Assembly: GCA_020161855.1 (NCBI GenBank)
Contig: JAIUNJ010000011.1
Coordinates: 1 to 64,000, forward strand
DNA: 64,000 nt
Direction: 5' to 3'
From: Pseudomonadota bacterium
Lineage (GTDB): Bacteria > Pseudomonadota > Alphaproteobacteria > Rhizobiales > Aestuariivirgaceae
The notes beneath the pieces are model-generated. The model worked only from the letters and a program-made list of their open reading frames with translations, searched no databases and was not told where the DNA came from. Numbering within the stretch: position 1 is the stretch's first letter; the number at the start of each line of letters is the position of its first letter. This document shows, in pieces, positions 1 through 9,204 of the stretch. The translations under genes were made by a program, and so were the position numbers.

Positions 1-1526
1 AGAATCTAAGTAAGGGAAATATTAAAGGCCTCACCGCTCTTTTGATTGACGACGAAGCAGATCAAGCCAGCCCTAATACAAAAGAATCGAGAGAGGATGG
101 CACCAGGAGCAAAATCTATAGCCAGATTTCACAGCTCCGGTCTTTTTTTGAGCGGAATACTTATCTACAGGTCACCGCAACGCCGCAGGCACTTTTCCTT
201 CAATCTCGGTCGCATGAACTACGCCCAAAATTCACAGTACTCAGTCGGCCGGGCAGTGACTATGTTGGTGGCGACGATTTTTTTGCCGAGAACTCTACTC
301 TCATACGAATTTTTGATCCGAATGAGCTTGGCATGCTCTCGGCTGGCACCCAGCCAAATCCCAATCTGCGGCTTCCCAAGAAGCTAGTGTATTCTCTTGA
401 CACCTTTATGCTGGCGGCGACCTATAAGCGATTGCACGACGCGAGCTCAAAATGTGCATACTTGTGCCATGTAAGCACTCGAAAGAACGATCATGAACAC
501 CTTGTAGACCTGCTTAGACAGTACAAGCGCGAGCTATCCGATGGCATAAAAAATGCCGACGCCGGGATTCGAGACCGGCTTCGCTCGGCCTATGAAGATT
601 TATCAAAGTCCGATCCGGGATTTTCCGGTTCTAGTTTTCAGTCTCTGGTTGACGGAATAGGCTTTTACTCCCCAGGCATTGCGATAAAACTGGTCAACGG
701 GGACACCGATGAGGATGTAGCTCTCAAATCCCCATACAATCTTTTTGTGGGTGGCAATAAGCTGGGACGAGGTGTCACCATCAAGAACTTGCTTGTCAGT
801 TACTATGGTCGAAGCCCGAAGTCCCCGCAAGCAGATACCGTTCTGCAGCACGCCCGTATGTTCGGCTATCGGCGGAAAGATATTGGGTTGTTGCGGTTGT
901 TTTTACCCCAACAGCTTCTTGATACCTTTCGCGCGATCCATAAAATGGAGAAGGGACTTAGGACACTTATAGCTGAAAGGCCGGGCGAAGAATTTCGAGG
1001 CGTATTCCTTGAGAATGCAATTAAGCCAACACGAAGAAATGTGCTTTCGCCTACTGCACTGGGTATTTACTCAGCTAGCTCTAATTACAATCCTGCCCAA
1101 GTACTAAGGACGCCGAACGTACAATCCGACATGAATAAAATCGATTCATTACTATCGAAATATTTGAACAAATCTGTGACGCAAGTTCCTATAGATTTGT
1201 TTGTCGAAATTATTAGACTGACACACCATGATGAAGCGTTTTCTGAGCAGATATGGAATTTGAACGCAATCGAGCAGTCGTTGATTCAGTATAAAGAGCT
1301 CAAACACAAAACACATGGCTCGTTGTTTGTTGATCGAGATAGGGGCCTCGAAGCAAGCCGCAGAGAGACACAAGGTGTTTTGGATGGAGGAGAAGTCGCT
1401 AGAGTGCCAAGAGACGAGCTCTCTCTGTTTCTCTTGCGAACAAAACCCGACCCAAAGGGGCTTTTTGCTTGGTGGCCTCAGATCAGGTTTCCGGATGGGA
1501 ACTACGCATTTGCATTTGCGGTCTAG
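1..1526 (+). CDS. Z1 domain-containing protein, 3' part (5' end outside window)
   Basis: The reading frame is open to the first base of the window, so only the C-terminal ~508 residues are present. The residues LIDDEADQAS form a Walker-B-like DEAD motif, followed by ATPQALF and later GGNKLGRGVTIKNLL and QHARMFGYR, the helicase-like pattern of the Z1 domain (PF10593). Z1 proteins are known in operons with Dcm-type methyltransferases, MORC-like ATPases and PD-(D/E)XK proteins that behave like restriction systems. Its stop is 2 bases before the methyltransferase start, so the two are co-transcribed. The coding sequence is clearly A+T-richer than the chromosome to the right, which suggests horizontal acquisition. 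The exact role (helicase or nuclease-loading subunit) is inferred. Confidence 0.85.
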   Translation, partial: NLSKGNIKGLTALLIDDEADQASPNTKESREDGTRSKIYSQISQLRSFFERNTYLQVTATPQALFLQSRSHELRPKFTVLSRPGSDYVGGDDFFAENSTLIRIFDPNELGMLSAGTQPNPNLRLPKKLVYSLDTFMLAATYKRLHDASSKCAYLCHVSTRKNDHEHLVDLLRQYKRELSDGIKNADAGIRDRLRSAYEDLSKSDPGFSGSSFQSLVDGIGFYSPGIAIKLVNGDTDEDVALKSPYNLFVGGNKLGRGVTIKNLLVSYYGRSPKSPQADTVLQHARMFGYRRKDIGLLRLFLPQQLLDTFRAIHKMEKGLRTLIAERPGEEFRGVFLENAIKPTRRNVLSPTALGIYSASSNYNPAQVLRTPNVQSDMNKIDSLLSKYLNKSVTQVPIDLFVEIIRLTHHDEAFSEQIWNLNAIEQSLIQYKELKHKTHGSLFVDRDRGLEASRRETQGVLDGGEVARVPRDELSLFLLRTKPDPKGLFAWWPQIRFPDGNYAFAFAV

Positions 1527-1528
1527 TT

Positions 1529-2611
1529 ATGAGGCGAGAGAAGAGCAACAAGCTCCAGTTAACTGCCGTTGACCTGTTTTCGGGTTGCGGCGGTCTTACG
1601 ACAGGTTTGAAGATTGCTGGCTTTAAGGTTTTAGCAGCGGTAGAGGCTGATCAAACCGTCGCTGAAATTTACCGCAAGAATCATCGTTCGACGCTGATGT
1701 TCCAGCGGGATATTACTGAGCTTACTCCAACAGTCCTTATGCAGGCAGTCGAATTGCTTCCTGGCAAACTCGATCTACTGGCAGGGTGCCCCCCGTGCCA
1801 AGGTTTTTCTAGTCTTAGGACAAGAAATGGAGCAAGTCGTAACAATGACAGGCGCAATGCACTTGTTCATCAGATCGTGAGGTTTGCCAAAATACTTAAA
1901 CCGAAGGCGATCATGTTGGAGAATGTGCCGAGACTGCTGACCCATTCCTCGTTCAAGGAGGTTCAGAGCGCCCTGAGAAAGTTGGGATACAGAGTAGAAT
2001 CTCGAATTGAGAATGCTTCAGATTTTGGGGTGCCTCAGCGGCGCAAGCGCCTGATCATGCTAGCTACGCGAAATTTCAGCCCCAGATTTGCCGAGCGGAA
2101 TCAGAACCGAGTTAGCGTTAGACAGGCGATTGGAGGTCTTCCGCCACCAAATTCCAGTAGCGACAAGCTGCATACAAGCGATATGTCGAGGCGAAGTAAG
2201 AGGGTTAGGGAGATTATTGCTCACATTCCCAAAGATGGAGGCAGTCGAAAGAGCTTGCCGAAGCGGCTGCAGCTAAAGTGTCATCGGCGAGCAAAGGGAT
2301 TCAGCGACGTTTATGGCCGCATGAGTTGGGACGATGTATCTCCCACAATCACGGGCGGATGCTACAATCCTTCAAAAGGTAGGTTTTTGCATCCAATCCA
2401 AGACCGCCCCATCACACTTAGAGAGGCCGCGCTTTTACAGGGCTTCCCACCCAAGTACTACTTTGACCCCAGCATAGGTCAACAGCCGATTGCATTGATG
2501 ATCGGCAATGCGTTGCCCCCGCCATTCGTTGCGCAGCATGCCAAAGTAGTTGCTAGATTGCTTCGCTCCGACGCAAAAAGAAAACCCGGCGCGAAGGCCG
2601 GGTTTCCGTAA
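1529..2611 (+). CDS. DNA (cytosine-5-)-methyltransferase, Dcm family
   Basis: A 360-residue C5-cytosine methyltransferase, probably the modification half of the restriction-like island. Motif I DLFSGCGG is at residues 15-22, the catalytic GCPPCQGFS has its cysteine near residue 90, ENV is near 131, QRRKR is in motif VIII, and motif X is LREAALLQGFP then IGNALPPPFV. I chose ATG 1529, two bases after the Z1 stop, over an in-frame ATG at 1469 inside the Z1 gene because MRREK...LTAVDLFSG is the normal N-terminal length. Base composition matches the Z1 gene. The final codons (KRKPGAKAGFP) overlap the groESL terminator read on the other strand, so the native 3' end may have been replaced at the island junction. 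The target sequence cannot be read from the window. Confidence 0.93.
   Translation: MRREKSNKLQLTAVDLFSGCGGLTTGLKIAGFKVLAAVEADQTVAEIYRKNHRSTLMFQRDITELTPTVLMQAVELLPGKLDLLAGCPPCQGFSSLRTRNGASRNNDRRNALVHQIVRFAKILKPKAIMLENVPRLLTHSSFKEVQSALRKLGYRVESRIENASDFGVPQRRKRLIMLATRNFSPRFAERNQNRVSVRQAIGGLPPPNSSSDKLHTSDMSRRSKRVREIIAHIPKDGGSRKSLPKRLQLKCHRRAKGFSDVYGRMSWDDVSPTITGGCYNPSKGRFLHPIQDRPITLREAALLQGFPPKYYFDPSIGQQPIALMIGNALPPPFVAQHAKVVARLLRSDAKRKPGAKAGFP
2573..2605 (-). terminator. groESL Rho-independent terminator
   Basis: On the minus strand AAACCCGGC and GCCGGGTTT form a 9-bp stem (2582-2590 with 2597-2605) around a 6-base loop. It is followed by TTTTCTTTTT at about 2572-2584, part of which belongs to the stem. 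This is a textbook terminator for the groS-groL transcript. It lies within the last codons of the convergent methyltransferase gene. Confidence 0.8.
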
Positions 2612-2637
2612 TCGTATTGGAAGGATGGATCAGAAGT

Positions 2638-4344
<1,707 letters not shown>

Positions 4345-4399
4345 CTAACTCCTTGAATCTTTTGAAATCTGTGTACTGACAAAAAAGACGTGCCTGGAA

Positions 4400-4687
4400 T
4401 TATTCCAGCACGCCCATGATGTCGCTTTCCTTCATGATCAGCAGCTCTTCGCCGTCGATCTTCACTTCCGTGCCCGACCACTTGCCGAAGAGCACCTTGT
4501 CGCCCTTCTTCAGGTCGATCGGAATGAGCTTGCCGCTCTCGTCGCGGCCGCCCGGGCCAACGGCGATGATCTTGCCCTGCATCGGCTTTTCCTGGGCCGT
4601 TTCGGGGATGATGATGCCACCCTTGGTCTTGGTGTCTTCTTCAACCCGCTTGACGACCACGCGGTCGTGCAAAGGACGGAACTTCAT
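4400..4687 (-). CDS. groS: Co-chaperonin GroES (10 kDa, Hsp10)
   Basis: A 95-residue GroES, the heptameric lid of the GroEL chamber. The sequence [14 protein letters not shown], the mobile-loop GGIIIPETA and the C-terminal ILIMKES-like run ([14 protein letters not shown]) are typical. I chose ATG 4687, which has AGGAG 10 bases upstream, over an in-frame TTG two codons earlier. First gene of the groES-groL heat-shock operon, behind a CIRCE operator and an RpoH-type promoter. Confidence 0.98.
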   Translation of the reverse strand: MKFRPLHDRVVVKRVEEDTKTKGGIIIPETAQEKPMQGKIIAVGPGGRDESGKLIPIDLKKGDKVLFGKWSGTEVKIDGEELLIMKESDIMGVLE

Positions 4688-4759
4688 CTGCAATTCTCCT
4701 CTAGAGCTTTGATTTTATTGAGTTCAGCGGTGAGGCCGTAAGCCCCGTTTACCGCCCTG

Positions 4760-4786
4760 CTAGCACTCACGGAGGGAGAGTGCCAA
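4760..4786 (-). promoter_or_regulatory. CIRCE operator (HrcA-binding site)
   Basis: CTAGCACTC and GAGTGCCAA are separated by exactly 9 bases, matching the CIRCE consensus TTAGCACTC-N9-GAGTGCTAA with two differences. It sits about 70 bases before the groS start, just downstream of the predicted transcription start, where HrcA would block transcription at normal temperature. Confidence 0.92.
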
Positions 4787-4799
4787 CAGCTGACGGGGG

Positions 4800-4828
4800 A
4801 GATAGGGATGGGCTCCGGGAGAGTCAAG
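4800..4828 (-). promoter_or_regulatory. Predicted RpoH (heat-shock sigma) promoter of groESL
   Basis: On the minus strand CTTGAC (4828-4823) is followed after 16 bases by CCTATCT (4806-4800). This matches the alphaproteobacterial RpoH pattern of CTTGAC, a spacer of about 16-17 bases, and CCTATNT or CTTATNT. The start point would fall just before the CIRCE element, giving dual RpoH and HrcA control. No start-site data are available. Confidence 0.6.
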
Positions 4829-5135
4829 GGGAGCTGCAGCATCAACGTAAAGACCGGCGGCGGCAGGGCCGGCACTTATCCACACAGGCGCAGGCTGCAC
4901 ACATCCTGTATACCCCTGGAAAGACGGGATATTGCGCCAGTTTCCCAAGATAACACGCGGCAGCGCATCTTCTACGGGCATATCCCTCCGGGAGCGCGAC
5001 AGTGTTTGCGCGCAGAAGAATCTCAGACTCAATCAAAGAGGGTATAATTCTGTGTTTTCAACGTATTGATTGACTCTACTGAGAATCCTTTGCCATTCTT
5101 GCCGTAGCGAAGTGGGTTTGGGGACGGGTCTTGAG
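4829..5135. other. Non-coding gap between groESL promoter and autotransporter gene
   Basis: No convincing gene is seen. The only notable signal is a perfect TATAAT at 5043-5048, about 90 bases before the next start. It has no good -35 hexamer at the right distance, so it is only a possible promoter for the autotransporter-like gene. Confidence 0.35.
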
Positions 5136-6629
5136 ATGTTAAAGCGCTTTATCTTGGCGTGCGGTGCCGCCGTGTCGTGCCTTGCGGTGTCTTCCGGGGC
5201 GCAGGCCGCGATGCCATCCGCCCAGTGCGTCGACTATTCGAGCCCGCAACTGTTGGCCGATGAGCTTGAGCACGACAATGGTTCCTATACGATCCTGATC
5301 CAGCCGGAACTCACCACCGTCTCGGGCGACAAGGTCAAGTTCACTGTCGTGTGGTCCTCAAGCATGCCCACACGAACCGTCAAGGATCTCAAAGCCACGG
5401 TTGTCGATGATTTTGGCGCAACGATCATCTCCAATGCATCGAGCCCCGAGAATGAAGGCGATACGGATTCGGGCACATCCACCTTCACCGCCACACTGAC
5501 CGGTCCCATCGGCGAGGAATTTAAGTTTACGCTTACCCCTGAGTTCACCGGCGCACCCGCGATTGTTGAATACAATGTCGCCCTCGAGTGCATCCCCGTC
5601 GATGACGGCGGCGGTGATGGCGGTGGTGAAGATCCGGATGACACCAACGCCGACAGCAAGCAGATCAATGCCGTGCAGCAGGCGGGCACAGGTGTTGCCG
5701 CCCAGATCTCCTCGGAAGTGATCACCGATGCCACCGGCAATGCCATCACCGGCGCGCTCTCCGGCCAGATCCAGGTGCTCTCGGCCAGCGATGGCCGCGT
5801 CGGCCTGCAATATGCCCCGGACATGCGCCGCGGCGGCACCATCATCACGCCCACTGCCGATGTCTCGGGCCTCACCTCGGAAAGTGCCCTGCGCTTCTGG
5901 GCCGATCTCCGCTACACCGACTGGGACGCCGATGGCCTTGACGGCAACCAGGTCAACGGCCTTGTCGGAGCGTCCATCCTCTTTGGTGAAGGCAAGGTGG
6001 CCGGCCTGGTCGTCGGCTACGAAAACCTCAACTATGAAAATGACGCCGGCGCCACGCTCGATGGCAGCGGCTTCTCCTTCGGCGGCTATCTTGGCGGCAC
6101 GCTGGCTGGCCGGCTGCGCTTCGACACGCAGCTTCACTATGCCCTGCTCGGCTATGATGTGGAGTCAGGCGCCGTCTCCGGCGACTTCGATGCCGGCCGC
6201 CTCATTGCCAGCGGCGGCTTCACCCATGCCTTCGAGCTTGGTTCCCTCACCTTTGAGCCCACGTTGCGCGCCACCGGCACATGGGAATGGCAGGACGGCT
6301 ACACGGATTCGGCCGACACCGAGCACGACAGCCAGAACTTCAGCTTCGGCCGCGTCTCCGTCGGGTCGAAGGTGTCTCGCGCCCTGGAGCTGGGCAGCGG
6401 CGGGGCGCTGGTGCCTTTCGTTGCCGTCCATGCGGACTACCGCTTCTCGGAGGGCGACACCACTGTTGATGCCTATCTCGACGGCATGAGCGTGCGCCTC
6501 GGGGCCGGCTTCGACATCCGCACGGCGAGCGGCATCACGGCTGGTGTGCTGGCCGAAGTCTTCGGCCTCGGGCTCGATGACGACGTCCTCGCCAAGTCCG
6601 TCAGGGCCAATCTCAACATCCCGTTCTGA
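5136..6629 (+). CDS. Autotransporter-type outer-membrane beta-barrel protein
   Basis: A 497-residue exported protein. The start at ATG 5136 gives a clean signal peptide (MLKRFILACGAAVSCLAV, cleavage after AQA near residue 24); longer in-frame starts would spoil it. Residues ~25-155 form a small secreted region of alternating Thr/Val-rich strands. A flexible Asp/Gly linker follows near 155-175 (DDGGGDGGGEDPDD). From about 250 to the end there is an autotransporter-like barrel: amphipathic strands such as RFDTQLHYALLGYDV, ending in Phe (LNIPF), as expected for BAM recognition. The passenger is much shorter than in classical autotransporters and has no protease motif. Ligand and role are unknown. 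Confidence 0.8.
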   Translation: MLKRFILACGAAVSCLAVSSGAQAAMPSAQCVDYSSPQLLADELEHDNGSYTILIQPELTTVSGDKVKFTVVWSSSMPTRTVKDLKATVVDDFGATIISNASSPENEGDTDSGTSTFTATLTGPIGEEFKFTLTPEFTGAPAIVEYNVALECIPVDDGGGDGGGEDPDDTNADSKQINAVQQAGTGVAAQISSEVITDATGNAITGALSGQIQVLSASDGRVGLQYAPDMRRGGTIITPTADVSGLTSESALRFWADLRYTDWDADGLDGNQVNGLVGASILFGEGKVAGLVVGYENLNYENDAGATLDGSGFSFGGYLGGTLAGRLRFDTQLHYALLGYDVESGAVSGDFDAGRLIASGGFTHAFELGSLTFEPTLRATGTWEWQDGYTDSADTEHDSQNFSFGRVSVGSKVSRALELGSGGALVPFVAVHADYRFSEGDTTVDAYLDGMSVRLGAGFDIRTASGITAGVLAEVFGLGLDDDVLAKSVRANLNIPF

Positions 6630-6724
6630 GGGCGCCACCTCCCGAAACACGCTCTGGTTCGTTGACAGGCCGGGGGTGCTGCTTCTTTCATCGCGCACCC
6701 TCAAAGAGCCGACAGGACCGCCGC

Positions 6725-7522
6725 ATGCGCTGCCTCATCGTTGCCGATCTCCACTATTCCCTGCCGCAATATGACTGGGTGGTGCAGGAAGCGCCGCGCT
6801 ACGACCTCGTGATCCTGGCCGGCGATCATGTCGATCTCTCCTCCGCCGTCGATGGCCGGGCGCAGATGGTGGTGCTGGCCAAATATCTCGAGGTGCTCAA
6901 GGGCAAGACCCGCATCGTCACCGTCTCTGGCAACCATGACCTCGACTCGCGCGACGAACAGGGCGAGAAAACCTCGCGCTGGATGAATGAGCTGCATACG
7001 ATCGGTGTGCCCTCGGACGACGGCAGCATCGAGATCGACGGCACGCTAATCACGCTCTGCCGCTGGTGGGATGGCCCCCTCGCCCAGGCCCGCCTCGGCG
7101 AACAGCTGGCGCGCGATGCGCAGAAGCCCAAGCAGCGCTGGTTCTGGGTGCATCATGCGCCCTGCTACGACTCGCCCACAAGCTGGTCGGGCAGCAAGTC
7201 GCTGGGCGACAAGGCGCTGCTTGAGTGGATCAACACCTACCGGCCCGACATGGTGTTCTCGGGCCATGTGCACCAGTCACCCTTCACCAAGGCGGGCTCG
7301 TGGGTGGACCGCGTCGGCACCACATGGGTCTTCAATGTGGGCCAGCATCCGGGCGTGCCGCCTGCGCATCTTGTCTATGACAGCGAGCATTATGAGATTG
7401 TGTGGATGTCCATGGCCGGCATCCAGTCGGTGAAGCTCGACCATCCGCTGGTGCGGCCCGTGCCGCGCCTGGCGATGCCGCCGGCCTGGGCGCTGGAAAA
7501 CGAAGTCAGCGCGACGGGCTGA
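6725..7522 (+). CDS. Calcineurin-like metallophosphoesterase
   Basis: A 265-residue cytosolic metallophosphoesterase. The metal-site series is complete: DLHYS near residue 7, GDHVD near 35, GNHD near 75, VHHAP near 142 and GHVH near 180. I chose ATG 6725 so that MRCLIVADLH begins the first beta strand; an upstream in-frame start would add an arginine-rich leader. It ends inside the convergent cyclic-nucleotide-binding gene (17-base overlap). Substrate is unknown; members of this family hydrolyse nucleotides, cyclic nucleotides or phosphoproteins. Confidence 0.88.
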   Translation: MRCLIVADLHYSLPQYDWVVQEAPRYDLVILAGDHVDLSSAVDGRAQMVVLAKYLEVLKGKTRIVTVSGNHDLDSRDEQGEKTSRWMNELHTIGVPSDDGSIEIDGTLITLCRWWDGPLAQARLGEQLARDAQKPKQRWFWVHHAPCYDSPTSWSGSKSLGDKALLEWINTYRPDMVFSGHVHQSPFTKAGSWVDRVGTTWVFNVGQHPGVPPAHLVYDSEHYEIVWMSMAGIQSVKLDHPLVRPVPRLAMPPAWALENEVSATG

Positions 7523-8000
7523 TCAGGTCCGTCTCCCGGTCCGAGCCGGGCTCATAGTCACGCGCAGGCTGGTTGACGAGGCTCGCCAGCACATCGCTGA
7601 CCATGGCAAGCCCGCTGCCCGCTCCCGCATACTGGCGCTTGAGATCGACCAGATAGGTGGTCGCGGAATTGAGGCGCTGCGCCAGCAAGGCTGCAACGCC
7701 AAAGGTGATCTCGGGATCGGAGCGCATGAAGCCCGCCGCGTCCTCGTAGAAATAGGTCTCGCAATCGCTGAGGGCCCGCACCGTGGCCGTGTGCGGCGTG
7801 TCGAGCAGGATCGACATCTCGCCGAAGACCGCGCCCACGTCGCCGATCACCGCCACCTGTGTGTCGCCACGCAGTACCTCGACCTGCCCTGAGGCCAGCA
7901 CATGCAGCCGGCCGGTGCGCTTGCCCTCTTCCAGCAGCACCGCACCCGCCTTGAACAGGCGCCTGCGGCTCTCGTCGCATTTCTCGATGATCGAAACCAT
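7506..8000 (-). CDS. Cyclic nucleotide-binding domain protein without output domain
   Basis: A 164-residue protein from ATG 8000, preceded by GGGATGTGG; a longer start at 8054 is possible. Residues ~10-125 form a Crp-type cNMP-binding beta roll, with GRLHVLASGQVEVL, then FGEMSILLDTPHTATVRA, which is the phosphate-binding cassette with its conserved Glu and Arg. After that there is only a helix and a polar tail ending in DLISPSR; no helix-turn-helix, channel or enzyme domain is visible. It may sense cAMP or cGMP and act through a partner. Convergent with the metallophosphoesterase and divergent from the DUF3883 gene. Confidence 0.8.
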   Translation of the reverse strand: MVSIIEKCDESRRRLFKAGAVLLEEGKRTGRLHVLASGQVEVLRGDTQVAVIGDVGAVFGEMSILLDTPHTATVRALSDCETYFYEDAAGFMRSDPEITFGVAALLAQRLNSATTYLVDLKRQYAGAGSGLAMVSDVLASLVNQPARDYEPGSDRETDLISPSR

Positions 8001-8196
8001 TCCACATCCCTGACGCAATGCGCCGATGAAAACGCAGTTCGCGGCCATCTTCAAGCATGAAGCGTTGGGCAGACTGCCTCAAGTTTAGGCGGACCTCGCT
8101 GGAAGACCGCCTGAATAGGCTGTCCAGGGGTCGATCCCACTCCGGCCTTGCGGCTCTCGACCTTTGTGGCGCAAGCGGCTTATCTCTGTTTCCAGG

Positions 8197-9084
8197 ATGG
8201 CACTGGCGGTCAAAGGCTCGGATTGGAACGAGGCGGAAGTTCAACTCTGCGTCGATGCCTATTTTCAGCATCTGGCGCTGGAACTGCGCGGCGGCACCTT
8301 CGTCAAGGCCGAGATCTACCGGAAGCTTTCGGACGATACGGGCCGGACGCGCAAGTCGATCGAGTTCAAGTTTCAGAACATCTCCGCCGTTCTGGATGCC
8401 TTGGGCCGGGAATGGATGCGCGGCCTGGCGCCTCTGGCCAATTTTCAGGAACTGTTGGCAGAAAAGGTCGCCCGGCATATCGACGCGATCGACCACATTC
8501 CGCTTGTGCCCGCCGGAGATGCAGGCACCCCGGACCATGGCTTCAAGGATCCGGCGGCATTCTACCTGGAGCCGCCGCCCGAGTTGAACAAGGCGCCGCT
8601 GCCCGTTCCCGATTTCATTGAACGGCTGGCTCGCAAGTTTGATCCGGTGGCGCGGGACACCGCCAATCGCGCCCTCGGTCTTGCGGGCGAGTCCTTCGTC
8701 GTCCAGCATGAGCGCCGCTTTCTCGACCTGATCGGCAGGCCGGACCTGGCGTCCAACGTGCGTTGGGTTTCCCAGGAGGAAGGCGACGGCGCGGGTTACG
8801 ACATTCTGAGCTTCAGCGACCGTGGCGAGAAGAAGTTCATCGAGGTCAAAACCACGCTTGGCGGCAGCCGCACGCCCTTCTTCGTCAGCCGGAACGAATT
8901 TGACTTCTGCCGCCAGGAGGCTGACCGCTACCGCCTCGTGCGCCTCTACGACTACCGCAAGGGTCTGCGTGGCTTCGAGATCGCCGGGCGCATCGACCGC
9001 TACGTCAATCTTTCGACCGAGGTCTACCGCGCCGAATTCCGGGCGCGGCAGGCAGCGCAGGATGAAAGCCCCCAGCAGGGGTAG
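8197..9084 (+). CDS. DUF3883 domain protein, putative PD-(D/E)XK nuclease
   Basis: A 295-residue protein. The C-terminal third has GYDILSFSDRGEKKFIEVKTT, a D-(n)-ExK arrangement typical of restriction-type nuclease folds, inside a DUF3883 region beginning at GLAGESFVVQHERR. The N-terminal ~110 residues (WNEAEVQLCVDAYFQHL and RKSIEFKFQNISAVL) resemble the head domain found in HNH and McrA-like restriction enzymes. I chose ATG 8197; a TTG at 8164 is in frame. It stands alone, with no methyltransferase beside it. Composition matches the chromosome, so it is not a recent arrival. A role in defence or DNA repair is inference. Confidence 0.8.
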   Translation: MALAVKGSDWNEAEVQLCVDAYFQHLALELRGGTFVKAEIYRKLSDDTGRTRKSIEFKFQNISAVLDALGREWMRGLAPLANFQELLAEKVARHIDAIDHIPLVPAGDAGTPDHGFKDPAAFYLEPPPELNKAPLPVPDFIERLARKFDPVARDTANRALGLAGESFVVQHERRFLDLIGRPDLASNVRWVSQEEGDGAGYDILSFSDRGEKKFIEVKTTLGGSRTPFFVSRNEFDFCRQEADRYRLVRLYDYRKGLRGFEIAGRIDRYVNLSTEVYRAEFRARQAAQDESPQQG

Positions 9085-9204
9085 CAGAAAGAGGAAGACC
9101 ATATCGTAAAAACTATTCATGGGAACGGATATAAATCCTTTTTCAACCCATGTCAACAGTTTTTTCCTATAATTTTCTTTTCATCCTTTCAGGAGTTTGC
9201 CGCT

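Noticed and set aside
4808-5047. Small plus-strand open frame (79 codons) upstream of the autotransporter gene
   Set aside because: No ribosome-binding site, basic low-complexity product, and it overlaps the groESL promoter.
7558-9156. Open frame of 532 codons antisense to the DUF3883 gene
   Set aside because: No domain-like sequence; both overlapping plus- and minus-strand genes have clear family motifs in other frames.
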